NCBI RefSeq assembly: GCF_002008165.1
Contig: NZ_MRDM01000014.1
Span: 62,001-126,000 of the forward strand
Length of the DNA stretch: 64,000 nt
Origin: Rhizobium laguerreae
Lineage (GTDB): Bacteria > Pseudomonadota > Alphaproteobacteria > Rhizobiales > Rhizobiaceae
Direction: 5' to 3'
The translations under genes and the position numbers were made by a program. Positions 18,931 to 27,784 of the stretch are shown here, in pieces; the first letter of the stretch is position 1; each line of letters begins with the position of its first letter. Below the pieces are notes generated by a model, which made no database searches, was not told the origin of the DNA, and worked only from the letters and a program-made list of their open reading frames with translations.

Positions 18931-18959
18931 CCGACAGCGCCGAAGCCCAGCGCTGTCGG
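18931..18959. terminator. Hairpin between convergent genes, possible terminator
   Basis: CCGACAGCGC (18931-18940) and GCGCTGTCGG (18950-18959) form a perfect 10 bp stem with a 9 nt loop. It lies in the 234 bp gap between the convergent secreted-protein gene and thrS. No strong T-run follows on either strand, so it may need Rho or only block exonucleases. The rest of the gap shows nothing recognisable. Confidence 0.45.
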
Positions 18960-18972
18960 TTCCCGGCCGCTT

Positions 18973-20958
18973 TCAGGCCGCCTTGGCTTTTTTTGCTTCG
19001 GCCTTGCGACGAATGTCAGGCGGTGTCGCTTCGAGGGCAAGGCTCTCGACGGCGGCGTCGAGCCCCATCGAAACCTGGTCCTGGCTGCCGAGGTGGCGGA
19101 TATTGACCGTGCGCTCCTCCGCCTCCTTCCTGCCGCAGACGATGATGACAGGAACCTTGGTGACCGAATGCTCGCGGATCTTGTAGTTGATCTTCTCGTT
19201 GCGGAAGTCGGTCTCGACGTTGAGACCGGCCTCGCGCAGCGCCTCGGCCACTTCAAGCCCGTAGCCGTCGGCTTCCGAGGTGATCGTTGCGACCACCACC
19301 TGCAGCGGCGATACCCAGAGCGGCATGTGGCCGGCGAAGTTCTCGATCAGGATGCCGAGGAAACGCTCCATCGAGCCGCAGATGGCGCGATGGATCATCA
19401 CCGGCTGCGTCTTTTCCGAGTTGCTGTCGATGTAGAAGGCGCCGAACCGCTCCGGCAGGTTGAAGTCGACCTGCGTCGTCCCGCACTGCCATTCGCGGCC
19501 GATCGCATCCTTGAGCGTATATTCGAACTTCGGACCGTAGAAGGCGCCCTCGCCCGGCACGATGCCGGTCTTGATATTGTTGGACTGCTGCTGGATCGTC
19601 TCCAGCACGCCCATCATCACGCTTTCGGCGCGGTCCCAGAGCTCGTCCGAACCGACGCGCTTTTCCGGCCGGGTGGAGAGCTTGATCGTCACTTCATCGA
19701 AGCCGAAATCCTGATAGACCGAAAGGATCAGGTCGTTGATCTTCAGGCACTCGGCGGCCATCTGCTCGTCGGTGCAGAAGATGTGCGCATCGTCCTGCGT
19801 GAAGCCGCGCACGCGCATCAGCCCATGCAGCGCGCCTGACGGCTCGTAGCGGTGGACATTGCCGAATTCGGCGAGCCGAATCGGCAGCTCGCGATAGGAT
19901 TTCAGCCCGTGCTTGAAGATCTGGATATGGCCCGGGCAGTTCATCGGCTTCAGCGCGAAGACGCGGTCGTCATCGGTGTCGTCGCCGGCAACCGTTACCT
20001 TGAACATGTTGTCGCGGTACCAGCCCCAGTGACCGGAGGTTTCCCACAGCGACTTGTCGAGCACCTGCGGCGCATTGACCTCCTGATAGTCGCCAGCAAG
20101 CCGGCGGCGCATATAGGCGACCAGCGTCTGGAATACGCGCCAGCCCTTGCCGTGCCAGAAGACGACGCCGGGACCCTCTTCCTGGAAATGGAAGAGATCC
20201 ATCTCGCGGCCGAGGCGGCGGTGATCGCGCTTTTCGGCTTCGGCAAGCATATGCAGGTAGTTGTCGAGTTCCGACTGCTCGGCGAAGGCCGTGCCGTAGA
20301 TACGGCTCAGCATCGGGTTGTTGCTGTCGCCGCGCCAATAGGCGCCGGCCACCTTCAAGAGCTTGAAGGCGCTGCCGATCTGACCGGTCGAGGCCATGTG
20401 CGGGCCACGGCAGAGATCGAACCAGTCGCCCTGGTAATAGATCTTGAGATCCTGCCCTTCCGGAATCGCGTCGACGAGTTCGACCTTGTACTGCTCGCCC
20501 TTGTCGGCGAAGACCTGTTTCGCCTTCTCGCGCGACCAGACCTGCTTGGTGAAGGCGGCGTTGCGGGCGATGATCTCCTTCATCTTTTTTTCGATCTTCG
20601 GCAGATCGTCGAGTGTAAAGGGCTCGTTCTTGGCGAAGTCGTAATAGAAGCCGTTTTCGATGACCGGGCCGATCGTCACCTGGGTGCCGGGCCAGAGCTC
20701 CTGCACTGCTTCAGCCATGACATGCGCCGCGTCGTGGCGGATGAGTTCCAGCGCGCGGTCGTCATTGCGGGTGATGATCTCGATCCTGCCGGTCGTCACG
20801 GGATCGGAAAGGTCGCGCACGGCGCCGTCGATTGCAACGGCGACCGCCTTCTTGGCGAGTGACTTGGAAATGGATTCGGCGACATCCCGGCCGGTTGCGC
20901 CGGCATCATAGCCGCGCACGGAACCATCGGGAAATGTCAGGGAAATAGCTTGGGACAT
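18973..20958 (-). CDS. thrS: Threonine-tRNA ligase
   Basis: It charges tRNA-Thr. The 661 residues carry an N-terminal TGS domain ([27 protein letters not shown]), the SAD editing domain with [11 protein letters not shown], the class II core with the zinc-site MNCPGH and motif-2 region [25 protein letters not shown], and the C-terminal anticodon-binding domain ending in a Lys-rich tail. ATG at 20958 has AGGAG 8 nt upstream; an upstream frame start adds 16 residues not found in the family. No T-box leader is visible. Confidence 0.97.
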   Translation of the reverse strand: MSQAISLTFPDGSVRGYDAGATGRDVAESISKSLAKKAVAVAIDGAVRDLSDPVTTGRIEIITRNDDRALELIRHDAAHVMAEAVQELWPGTQVTIGPVIENGFYYDFAKNEPFTLDDLPKIEKKMKEIIARNAAFTKQVWSREKAKQVFADKGEQYKVELVDAIPEGQDLKIYYQGDWFDLCRGPHMASTGQIGSAFKLLKVAGAYWRGDSNNPMLSRIYGTAFAEQSELDNYLHMLAEAEKRDHRRLGREMDLFHFQEEGPGVVFWHGKGWRVFQTLVAYMRRRLAGDYQEVNAPQVLDKSLWETSGHWGWYRDNMFKVTVAGDDTDDDRVFALKPMNCPGHIQIFKHGLKSYRELPIRLAEFGNVHRYEPSGALHGLMRVRGFTQDDAHIFCTDEQMAAECLKINDLILSVYQDFGFDEVTIKLSTRPEKRVGSDELWDRAESVMMGVLETIQQQSNNIKTGIVPGEGAFYGPKFEYTLKDAIGREWQCGTTQVDFNLPERFGAFYIDSNSEKTQPVMIHRAICGSMERFLGILIENFAGHMPLWVSPLQVVVATITSEADGYGLEVAEALREAGLNVETDFRNEKINYKIREHSVTKVPVIIVCGRKEAEERTVNIRHLGSQDQVSMGLDAAVESLALEATPPDIRRKAEAKKAKAA

Positions 20959-21082
20959 CGAAATTCTCCTTGTCCAGTCCCGCCAACGAATGCGGGTGGT
21001 TGACATGAAAGCGCCTCCGCGGAGCTGAATGCGCTGCCGCCTGATAGCCAGATTTCCTGTCTGAGTAAAGAAAAAGCGGGGG

Positions 21083-21610
21083 CTATATAATCATTTCAGT
21101 CAGCCCGCGCACGGTGTTCCAGTTGCGCATCGTACCGACGCCGAGCCGCTTGGTCGTCAGCGCCGAAAGCAGCTTGGATTGGCTCGGCTTGCCGGCGAAA
21201 TCGATCCAGAGATCGCCGCCGACGACGGCGATGCGCTGTCCCTCCGTCATCAGCGGTTTCAGCGCCTCCACCTTCTGCGGGTCGACCGGCAGACGCATCA
21301 CCCGGACGATGACCTGGTCGCCATTGCCATCCTTGAAGGGATTGGTGCTGCAAAGCGCCATCCAGGTGCAGTCGCTGCGCACGATGATATCGACATGTTT
21401 GCCGAACTTTTCTTCAAAGGCCTCTTCCAGCTGGGTCTCGAGTTCGTGCGGTCGCATCTCGTCGGCCTCGAAGACAAGATTGCCTGTAGAAACCAGCGTG
21501 CGCGCCTCGCGATAGCCGAGCTCTTCGGCAAGGGCGCGCAAATCCTGCATGACGACGCGGCGGTCGGGCGTCAGGACAATGCTGTGCAGAAGGGCGATGA
21601 AGGTGCTCAT
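21083..21610 (-). CDS. DUF1697 family protein
   Basis: This 175-residue protein matches DUF1697: start [49 protein letters not shown], and a later [36 protein letters not shown]. The fold is reported in structural genomics but no function is established. It overlaps DUF2267 by 4 bp (ATGA), indicating translational coupling within the minus-strand run DUF2267-DUF1697. Confidence 0.85.
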   Translation of the reverse strand: MSTFIALLHSIVLTPDRRVVMQDLRALAEELGYREARTLVSTGNLVFEADEMRPHELETQLEEAFEEKFGKHVDIIVRSDCTWMALCSTNPFKDGNGDQVIVRVMRLPVDPQKVEALKPLMTEGQRIAVVGGDLWIDFAGKPSQSKLLSALTTKRLGVGTMRNWNTVRGLTEMII

Positions 21611-22026
21611 GGCTGCCAGAACTCCTCTGCGCCGTCGGGCAAGGTCTTCAGCACTCTGTCAAATGCGGCGGCGTCGACATGTTTTCGAACGGCCATCGCC
21701 ACGTCTCGGATGGCGGTGTCGGGCGCAAAATTATGGTCACCGCGCAGTGACTGCACCTCCCGCGTCATCGCCGAACGATCCTCGAAGGACCGTTTGGCCT
21801 CGTCGGGATTCCAGTCGGAGACGAAGATCGCGCGCAGCACCGGCGGCAGTACATCGGCAAACCGGAGTGCATCTGCGAAATCGAGGCGGCGGCGGAACGT
21901 CTGAAAGACCCCTTGGGTCATAGTGTAGACCACATTGCGGCTGTCGATCAGCGTATCGGCTCTCACATCATCGAGATAATGGTCGAAGTCTTCCGATGCA
22001 CGCCTGTATTCGCCGGGCATCGTCAT
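21607..22026 (-). CDS. DUF2267 domain protein
   Basis: This 139-residue protein fits DUF2267, with DTLIDSRNVVYTMTQGVFQTFRRRLDFADALRFADVLPPVLRAIFVSDW (about 25-75). ATG at 22026 has AGGG 8 nt upstream. It has 4 bp overlap with the next gene (DUF1697) and sits 5 bp after yidD, so it is probably in one operon with them. The function is unknown; the family may help in stress or membrane-related processes, but nothing here shows that. Confidence 0.85.
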   Translation of the reverse strand: MTMPGEYRRASEDFDHYLDDVRADTLIDSRNVVYTMTQGVFQTFRRRLDFADALRFADVLPPVLRAIFVSDWNPDEAKRSFEDRSAMTREVQSLRGDHNFAPDTAIRDVAMAVRKHVDAAAFDRVLKTLPDGAEEFWQP

Positions 22027-22031
22027 GACGC

Positions 22032-22436
22032 TCACCCTTTCTTCCGTCCGAGGGCAAAGTAGCGCCACGGCGTCCACCAGGGAAAGCCGTCGCCCAGCAT
22101 CTCCGGCACCTGGTCGAGGCCGCTGGTGCCGCCCGGGCCGCAGCGTCCGACGCGAAACAGCGTCATCCAGCCGCCGGCCCACAAGCCATGGCGGGCGATC
22201 GACTCGTAGCCATATTCTGAGCAGGTCGGGATATGGCGGCAGGAATTGCCGACAAAGCCGGAAAGCGTCAGCTGATAGAGGCGAACCAGCCCCATGCCGA
22301 GCAGGCGGTCGGGTGTCTTGCGGAACGGGCCGGCATAGTTGCGGGAGGTGCGTGCGGCCTTTTCGCGCGGCTTTGCTGATCCGGTGGCACCACCGTCGTC
22401 CTCATCATCGGCCTGCCGAACGCAGAACTCGCACAT
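22032..22436 (-). CDS. yidD: Membrane protein insertion efficiency factor
   Basis: YidD is a small peripheral inner-membrane protein that assists YidC/Sec insertion. The core (about 50-125) is canonical: LIRLYQLTLSGF-like start, then NSCRHIPTCSEYGYESIARHG and RCGPGGTSGLDQVP. The N-terminal 40 residues are an acidic, unusual extension (CEFCVRQADDEDDGG). It sits 5 bp upstream of DUF2267. It is usually found beside rnpA/yidC; here it is in a separate cluster, which is normal for rhizobia. Confidence 0.9.
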   Translation of the reverse strand: MCEFCVRQADDEDDGGATGSAKPREKAARTSRNYAGPFRKTPDRLLGMGLVRLYQLTLSGFVGNSCRHIPTCSEYGYESIARHGLWAGGWMTLFRVGRCGPGGTSGLDQVPEMLGDGFPWWTPWRYFALGRKKG

Positions 22437-22441
22437 GTCAG

Positions 22442-22888
22442 TTACGCCTCGACAACTTCCGCCCGTTTTGCCTCGATCTGCCCGATCGCATCGACGACGG
22501 CATCGAAGGTCAGCATCGTCGAGGCATGGCGGGCCTTGTAGTCCCGCACCGGCAGCAGATAGCGCATGTCTTCGAATCGTCCACGGGGCCCCGCCCCGTC
22601 CGCCTTCAACATGGCGAGCATGTCCTGGCGGGCCTGGCGCAGTTCGTCCGACGTGGCGCCGACCACATGGCGGGCCATGATAGAGGACGAGGCCTGGCCG
22701 AGCGCGCAGGCCTTCACGTCATGGGCAAAACCGGTCACGGTGTCGCCATCCATCTTCAGCCAGATCCGTACCTTCGAGCCGCAGAGCTTCGAATGGGCCT
22801 GGGCGCTCGCATCGGCATCATCAAGCGTGCCGGTCAGCGGAATATTGCCGGCGAATTCGAGGATTTTGCTATTGTAGATATCGTCCAT
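22442..22888 (-). CDS. Iron-sulfur scaffold-like (SufU/NifU N-terminal type) protein
   Basis: This 148-residue protein belongs to the SufU/IscU-like scaffold fold. It begins MDDIYNSKILEFAGNIP and has the first cluster Cys in KLCGSKVRIWLK (position of the usual CGD) and the second in KACALGQASSSIM. The Asp after the first Cys is Ser, and the third ligand region reads KARHASTMLTFD, where a Cys is expected. It therefore has only two of three ligand cysteines and may not bind clusters in the usual way. It lies 5 bp upstream of yidD. Start at 22888 because GGAG lies 12 nt upstream. Confidence 0.8.
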   Translation of the reverse strand: MDDIYNSKILEFAGNIPLTGTLDDADASAQAHSKLCGSKVRIWLKMDGDTVTGFAHDVKACALGQASSSIMARHVVGATSDELRQARQDMLAMLKADGAGPRGRFEDMRYLLPVRDYKARHASTMLTFDAVVDAIGQIEAKRAEVVEA

Positions 22889-23197
22889 GCTGGATTTCCG
22901 CTCCAAAATCGCTGCGGATCGGCCTCTCTGAGGGCGTTATTGTCGTCAAAACAAAAAACACACCGTGTCGTGTGAGGATACTTACATACGATGGCCGTCT
23001 TCCTATATGTATGTCGTTCGAAGGCCATGAAAATGCAATGGCCTGGTGTAAGTTTGATTGGGAAACCGTGCCGGACGGGCGTTGAAATTGCCCTGAAAGC
23101 CCCGGAGCCTGCCAAAGGTGCATGAATTCCCGCATGGGATTGACCAGTGGCGATTCCGACAGATGGGTCCGCGGTGCGGACCAGGAGACCATTGTTC
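22889..23197. other. 309 bp divergent intergenic region
   Basis: This gap separates the scaffold gene (minus) from folE (plus). Its right end holds the folE leader structure described separately (23145-23194). Upstream, AGCCCCGGAGCCTGCC (23089-23112 region) loosely resembles a B12 box, but the other conserved parts of that riboswitch are missing. The promoters of both genes must lie here; no clear consensus is visible. Confidence 0.4.
23145..23197 (+). promoter_or_regulatory. Structured folE leader, candidate THF-II (folE-motif) riboswitch
   Basis: CAGTGG (23145-23150) pairs with CCATTG (23189-23194), and inside it GGTCCGC (23166-23172) pairs with GCGGACC (23176-23182). The right internal-loop strand is AGGAG (23183-23187), the ribosome-binding site of folE. 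This two-stem layout with the Shine-Dalgarno in the inner loop is the architecture of the folE/THF-II riboswitch known from alphaproteobacteria. The exact consensus bases could not be checked, so the call is structural and tentative. Confidence 0.45.
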
Positions 23198-23812
23198 ATG
23201 GACGCCATCGTAAAGAATTTTCCGCAGACGAACCGCGACTCGGATCGCCCCTCCCAGCAGGAGGCGGAGGAAGCCGTTCGCGTTCTGCTGCGCTGGGCCG
23301 GTGACGACCCGACACGTGAAGGCCTGCTCGAAACGCCGGCCCGCGTCGTCAAATCGTACCGCGAGCTTTTTTCCGGTTACGACATGGCGGCGGAAGACGT
23401 GCTCGGCCGCACCTTCGAGGAGGTCGCCGGTTACGACGACATGGTCCTCGTCAAGGATATTCCGTTCTACTCGCATTGCGAACACCACATGGTGCCGATC
23501 ATCGGCAAGGCCCACGTTGCCTATATGCCGGACGGGCGTGTGCTCGGCCTGTCGAAGATTGCGCGTGTCGTCGAGATCTATGGCCGCCGCCTGCAGACGC
23601 AGGAAACGATGACTGCGCAGATCGCCCGGGCCATCGACGATACGCTGAATCCGCGCGGCGTCGCCGTGTTGATCGAGGCCGAACATATGTGCATGGCGAT
23701 GCGCGGCGTTCAGAAGCAGGGCTCGACCACGTTGACGACGACATTCACGGGAACGTTCAAGACTGAGCCGGCCGATCAGGCCCGCTTCATGACCATGGTG
23801 CGGAGCCGCTGA
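23198..23812 (+). CDS. folE: GTP cyclohydrolase I
   Basis: It converts GTP to 7,8-dihydroneopterin triphosphate, the first step of folate synthesis (and of queuosine). The 204 residues contain the zinc-site [34 protein letters not shown] with the second Cys, and an N-terminal helical arm. The ATG at 23198 is chosen because [12 protein letters not shown] follows AGGAG (spacing about 10); an in-frame upstream ATG would add 17 residues and destroy the leader. It is followed 25 bp later by hisI on the same strand, so the two may be co-transcribed. Confidence 0.96.
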   Translation: MDAIVKNFPQTNRDSDRPSQQEAEEAVRVLLRWAGDDPTREGLLETPARVVKSYRELFSGYDMAAEDVLGRTFEEVAGYDDMVLVKDIPFYSHCEHHMVPIIGKAHVAYMPDGRVLGLSKIARVVEIYGRRLQTQETMTAQIARAIDDTLNPRGVAVLIEAEHMCMAMRGVQKQGSTTLTTTFTGTFKTEPADQARFMTMVRSR

Positions 23813-23837
23813 TACCGGCTCCCTCAGGAGGGCCGCG

Positions 23838-24290
23838 ATGAGTCAACTGATCTTCAATCAACCATCCGAGGACAAGTCGGCGTTGGAAGACGCCGGCGAT
23901 TTCACGCCGCGTTTCGACGACCGCGGCCTGATCACCGCGATCGTCACCGACGCCGGCGACGGCGAGTTGCTGATGGTGGCGCACATGAATGCCCAGGCAT
24001 TGGCGCTGACCATCCAGACCGGCACCGCGCACTATTTCAGCCGTTCGCGCGGCAAGCTCTGGAAGAAGGGCGAGACCTCGGGTAATCTCCAGACGGTGAA
24101 GGAAATCCGCACCGATTGCGATCAGGACGCCATCTGGCTGAAGGTCGAGGTCGCCGGCCACGACGCCACCTGTCACACCGGCCGCCGCTCCTGCTTCTAC
24201 CGGACGATCACGCTTCGAGACGGAAAGCCGATGCTTGATATCTTTGACGACGAGCTTCATTTCGATCCGCAGGATGTCTACGGAAAATAG
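23838..24290 (+). CDS. hisI: Phosphoribosyl-AMP cyclohydrolase
   Basis: It opens the purine ring of phosphoribosyl-AMP in histidine synthesis. The 150 residues hold the metal-site [13 protein letters not shown] and the Cys/His cluster [11 protein letters not shown], plus [13 protein letters not shown] for substrate binding. The strong CAGGAGG lies 7 nt before the ATG. It is the stand-alone cyclohydrolase type with no HisE domain. It follows folE in what may be one transcript. Confidence 0.96.
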   Translation: MSQLIFNQPSEDKSALEDAGDFTPRFDDRGLITAIVTDAGDGELLMVAHMNAQALALTIQTGTAHYFSRSRGKLWKKGETSGNLQTVKEIRTDCDQDAIWLKVEVAGHDATCHTGRRSCFYRTITLRDGKPMLDIFDDELHFDPQDVYGK

Positions 24291-24407
24291 CCTGAAATTC
24301 CCCGGCATTTGCTCCTTATTGCGCCAGAAACCGCATCTATATACCATTTGGAAACTGATCGGGCACACTATCGAAAATCAAGTGTTCTGCTGGGAGGGGA
24401 GAGCGCC

Positions 24408-25370
24408 ATGCTGAGCTGGAGTCTGCATCGTCAAAGCTCTGAAGGCGAGGGTTCCGGTTCCGGCATATCGACCACGCTCGAGATGCTCCCGCCTCCTGCG
24501 CCTCAAAAGAAAATCAAGATTGCGCTCGCACTCGGCGGCGGCGCTGCCCGCGGCTGGGCCCATATCGGCGTGCTGCGCGCACTCGACGAAGCAAAGGTCG
24601 AGATCGGCATGATTGCCGGCACCTCGATCGGCGCGCTGGTCGGCGGCTGCTATCTCGCCGGCAAGCTCGATGAACTCGAAAGTTTCGCGCGCTCGCTGAC
24701 GATGCGCCGCATCGCAAGTCTCCTCGACCTCACCATCGGCGGCAGCGGCCTGTTCGGCGGCATGCGGCTGACCAAGCGCATGCAGGAACATCTCGAAGGC
24801 CTGAACGTCGAGGATCTCGACCGGCCGTTCGTCGCGGTCGCGGCCGAGGTCAATACCGGCCATGAGGTCTGGATTGCCAATGGTTCGCTGATTACGGCGC
24901 TGCGCGCCTCTTATGCCCTGCCCGGCATTTTCGAGCCGGTGCGCAGCAATCACCGCACGCTGGTCGATGGGGCGCTGGTCAATCCCGTCCCCGTCTCCGT
25001 TTGCCGAGCCTACGAGCAGCCGCTCGTCGTCGCCGTCAATCTCAATTACGATCTCTACGGCCGCTCGGCCGTCGTTCGGCACAATGCCAGCCTGTCGGCC
25101 CAGGAAGTGCAGAAACAGGAAGAGGCGCCCTATGCGCGCCTCGGCATGACCGGCGTCATGGTGCAGGCCTTCAACATCATCCAGGACAGGATCGCCCGCG
25201 CCCGCCTTGCCGGCGATCCGCCGGATATTTCGCTGCAGCCGCGCCTCAGCTATATCGGCCTTTCCGAATTCCACCGGGCCGGCGAGGCGATCGAACGCGG
25301 CTACGAGGAAGCCAGAGCCCGGCTCCCCGAGATCCAGCGCATGCAGGAAGTCTACGCAAGCAACCCCTGA
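24408..25370 (+). CDS. Patatin-like phospholipase family protein
   Basis: This 320-residue protein has the patatin Ser-Asp dyad: oxyanion loop GGGAARGWAHIGVL, nucleophile elbow GTSIGA and catalytic Asp in DGALVNPVPV. The first 30 residues are a polar, Ser/Gly-rich leader. The family includes phospholipases and lipid acyl hydrolases, and some members act in the cytosol near membranes; its substrate is unknown. ATG at 24408 has GAGGGGA 8 nt upstream; an earlier frame start adds 33 residues. It is convergent with the CBS gene. Confidence 0.9.
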   Translation: MLSWSLHRQSSEGEGSGSGISTTLEMLPPPAPQKKIKIALALGGGAARGWAHIGVLRALDEAKVEIGMIAGTSIGALVGGCYLAGKLDELESFARSLTMRRIASLLDLTIGGSGLFGGMRLTKRMQEHLEGLNVEDLDRPFVAVAAEVNTGHEVWIANGSLITALRASYALPGIFEPVRSNHRTLVDGALVNPVPVSVCRAYEQPLVVAVNLNYDLYGRSAVVRHNASLSAQEVQKQEEAPYARLGMTGVMVQAFNIIQDRIARARLAGDPPDISLQPRLSYIGLSEFHRAGEAIERGYEEARARLPEIQRMQEVYASNP

Positions 25371-25434
25371 TGCACGTCGTGCGAAAGCGTGTGACGGTTT
25401 GGGACGACGACACCAAGCGAGGCAGCCGAAAACC

Positions 25435-25869
25435 TCAGCCGGCGATATAGGCCTTGATTTCCTCGGCCTCACGCTCGACTTCGGCGATACGCGATTTCAC
25501 CACGTCGCCGATCGAGATGATGCCGGCAAGCTTGCCGTTGCTTTCCACCGGCACGTGACGGAAACGTCGGCTGGTCATCAGCTCCATCAGCTCGTTGACG
25601 GTCGTCTCCTCATGGCAGCGATAGACCTTCGCGGTCATGACCTGGGCCAGCGGCTGGTCGAGGCCTTCCTTGCCGTGTTTGGCGATCGCATGCACGAGAT
25701 CGCGCTCGGTGAACATGCCCGAAATCCGGTTCTCCATGCCGACGACGACGATGGCGCCGATCTTCTTCCTGCTGAGGATGACGGCCGCCTCGGCGACGGT
25801 GGCGTTCGGCCCGACGGTGACGACGTCCCTGCCCTTCAGGTCGAGGATTGCTTTGACTGAACTGGTCAT
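25435..25869 (-). CDS. CBS domain protein
   Basis: The 144 residues are two CBS motifs: about 8-65 (DVVTVGPNATVAEAAVILSRKKIGAIVVVG) and about 75-135 (VYRCHEETTVNELMELMTSRRFRHVPVESNGKLAGIISIGDVV). Paired CBS domains bind adenosine nucleotides and usually regulate another protein. Here there is no attached enzyme. An AGGAGG lies 7 nt before the ATG. The target is unknown. Confidence 0.92.
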   Translation of the reverse strand: MTSSVKAILDLKGRDVVTVGPNATVAEAAVILSRKKIGAIVVVGMENRISGMFTERDLVHAIAKHGKEGLDQPLAQVMTAKVYRCHEETTVNELMELMTSRRFRHVPVESNGKLAGIISIGDVVKSRIAEVEREAEEIKAYIAG

Positions 25870-25962
25870 TCGAACCTCCTATGTCCGTGAAACACTTGTC
25901 ACAGGCATCCGCGGCGGTTTCTCCCCCCGGCACGGATATAGGTCGATCGTGCACTGCCCGGC

Positions 25963-26751
25963 TCAGGATTGCAACACATCCTTCTCGGTTCCGTCAGGTT
26001 CCATCACCGGCGGGCGCGGCGCCCGGTCGAACAGAGAAAACAACAGGAAGCCGAAGACGAAGCCGCCGATATGCGCGTCCCAGGCAATCGCTTGGTCGCT
26101 GTCGCCGACGAGCGGGATGCCGACGGCGATCAACGCATTGCCGACCAGCCAGAGCAGCATGAAGATGATGACGGTACGGCTCTTCAGCGCCTCGAAGATG
26201 GAAAGCCGAGGGTTGAGATGCGCAGGCAGCATCGGCCGCCGTTCGGCTGGAAAGGCGAATCGGCAGGCGGCGCCCATCAGCCCGGAGATGACACCCGATG
26301 CGCCGATCAGCAGCGACACGTCTCCCCAGTTCAGGACCGCGTGCAGTATGGCGGACGCGACAGCGGAAAAAAACCAGAAGAGCACGAAACGCAGCGTCCC
26401 GATGCGGCGCACGACCGGCGCGCCGAAGGCCATCAGCCAGAACGCGTTGAAGACGATATGCTGGAAACTGCCGTGCAGCAGCGAATAGGTAACGGGCGTC
26501 CAGAACAGCTCCAGCCCCTGCTGCGACAGCGGAATCACATAACGGGCGGGAACGAAGCCGAAGGTGAAGAATAGCCAGTTCTGCGCATCGTCGGACAGCA
26601 AGAGCTCCTGCACCGCATAGATGATGGCCATCAGGCAAAGGCTGAAGAACAACGCCGGCGGAAGGTTGAAGACCGGTTCACGCGGTCGTGCCGGCGGCTG
26701 GACCTCGGGAGGTTCGGGCGCCTTGTGCGGCTCGGCCGTCTGCTCATTCAT
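25963..26751 (-). CDS. Rhomboid family intramembrane serine protease
   Basis: This 262-residue polytopic membrane protein has a cytosolic Pro-rich N-terminus (about 1-35) and about six helices. The catalytic Ser is in GASGVISGLMGA and the catalytic His in WDAHIGGFVFGFLLF; HGSFQHIVFNAFWLMAFG supplies the upstream His and Asn. It is therefore likely active. ATG at 26751; the longer frame would run back over a terminator, so it is not used. Substrates are unknown. A minus-strand terminator (26798-26828) sits just upstream. Confidence 0.92.
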   Translation of the reverse strand: MNEQTAEPHKAPEPPEVQPPARPREPVFNLPPALFFSLCLMAIIYAVQELLLSDDAQNWLFFTFGFVPARYVIPLSQQGLELFWTPVTYSLLHGSFQHIVFNAFWLMAFGAPVVRRIGTLRFVLFWFFSAVASAILHAVLNWGDVSLLIGASGVISGLMGAACRFAFPAERRPMLPAHLNPRLSIFEALKSRTVIIFMLLWLVGNALIAVGIPLVGDSDQAIAWDAHIGGFVFGFLLFSLFDRAPRPPVMEPDGTEKDVLQS

Positions 26752-26797
26752 CTGTGTTTTGCCTCGTTGAGGCCACAGCCATACAGTAGCGACTGTC

Positions 26798-26828
26798 AAA
26801 AAAAAAGCCGTCCGAAGTGCCGGACGGC
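26798..26828 (-). terminator. Orphan Rho-independent terminator
   Basis: On the minus strand GCCGTCCG (26821-26828) and CGGACGGC (26807-26814) form an 8 bp perfect stem with a 6 nt loop, followed by a run of nine T (26798-26806). It lies upstream of the rhomboid gene and downstream of no annotated minus-strand gene, so some short minus-strand transcript probably ends here. Confidence 0.8.
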
Positions 26829-26990
26829 GTACCGGGAGCTCCAGGAAAAGACCTCGGCCCGGGCAGGTTGTGCTGAACTTCGAAAGTCGAAGCGATGGCA
26901 GGACAGTGTCACGACGGGCATTGCATCTCAACCGGAACCATCTCTTAACCTTAACCGCCGCGATCTGGCATGAAATCCGCAAGGTAGAGC
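26829..26990 (-). ncRNA. Candidate small RNA ending at the orphan terminator
   Basis: The 294 bp gap between the rhomboid start and the PAS_5 gene has a textbook minus-strand terminator but no minus-strand ORF. The sequence just before it contains a CCTGGAGCTCCCGG hairpin and a GCCCGGGCC stem. A promoter is not obvious, so the 5' end given is approximate. It could instead stop antisense read-through from the divergent gene. Confidence 0.35.
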
Positions 26991-27045
26991 CTGTACGGGC
27001 AATGACTGCCCGAAAATGCTCCGGAATGGGACAGGTTGGTGTGAA

Positions 27046-27660
27046 ATGCGTGTGCAAACGACCATCGAAATTTTTGACTACTGGAACCGTATCCGCGGCG
27101 CTGCCGATGCGCCGCTGAAATCACAGGTCGAACCCTCCGCCGTCCCCCATCTTCTCCAGAGTCTGTTCATTCTGGAGAGGCGCGAGGGCGGAGACATCGG
27201 TTTCCGGCTCGCCGGCACCCGCATCTGTGATCTCTTTGGGCGTGACCTGCGCGGCGAACGTTTTTCCTCTCTCTGGGCAAATGGTCAGCTCGCGGACATC
27301 GAACGCACGGCGATGGGCGTCATGGACCATGCCATGCCGGCCCTGTTCAACGCCACCGGCTACAGCACCGTCGGTCATCAGGCCTCCTTCGAGATTATCA
27401 TGATGCCGCTGCGTTCCCCGGACGGCGCCTGCGACCGGCTGCTTGGCGCGATCGCGCCGGCAGCGGCCGCGAGCTGGCTGGAGATCGTACCGCTCGAATT
27501 CCTGGCGCTCGACCGCAGCCGCCTGCTGCCCGGAAAATTCGACAAGGCAGCACCGGCCGAACCGCGCCCGATCAACAGGATCGTCGCTGGCAAAAGCATC
27601 CATTTCGGGCAGGTCATGCGCCGCATGGTGTCGCAGCTGCTGAGCGTGGAGGCGCGCTGA
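27046..27660 (+). CDS. PAS domain (PAS_5 type) regulatory protein
   Basis: This 204-residue cytosolic protein fits the PAS_5 family of alphaproteobacteria: FDYWNRIRGAADAPLKSQVEPSAVPHLLQSLFILER near the start, then FRLAGTRICDLFGRDLRGERFSSLW, a typical PAS core. Such proteins sense signals through an unknown ligand. The ATG at 27046 is used; the frame also allows 27016. It is followed 124 bp downstream by the PilZ gene, which has the same strand and may share a regulatory theme, but this is inference. Confidence 0.8.
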   Translation: MRVQTTIEIFDYWNRIRGAADAPLKSQVEPSAVPHLLQSLFILERREGGDIGFRLAGTRICDLFGRDLRGERFSSLWANGQLADIERTAMGVMDHAMPALFNATGYSTVGHQASFEIIMMPLRSPDGACDRLLGAIAPAAAASWLEIVPLEFLALDRSRLLPGKFDKAAPAEPRPINRIVAGKSIHFGQVMRRMVSQLLSVEAR

Positions 27661-27784
27661 CGATCCCATTTCGGCACATCCGGCATACTCGTTTTCCGCT
27701 ACATGGGGACAGGGCAAAACAACCTTCTGTTAATGGATTGTGGGTAAAGATCGGTCTCTGTGATTTTCATGAAGAAGCCCTTTG

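Noticed and set aside
20959..21080. T-box or other leader regulation of thrS
   Set aside because: No T-box motif is visible, and T-boxes are rare in this group.
23030..23115. Cobalamin riboswitch-like sequence (GGGAAACCGTG and AGCCCCGGAGCCTGCC)
   Set aside because: Only a partial B12-box match; the CCCGCAACTGT core is missing and the spacing is too short.
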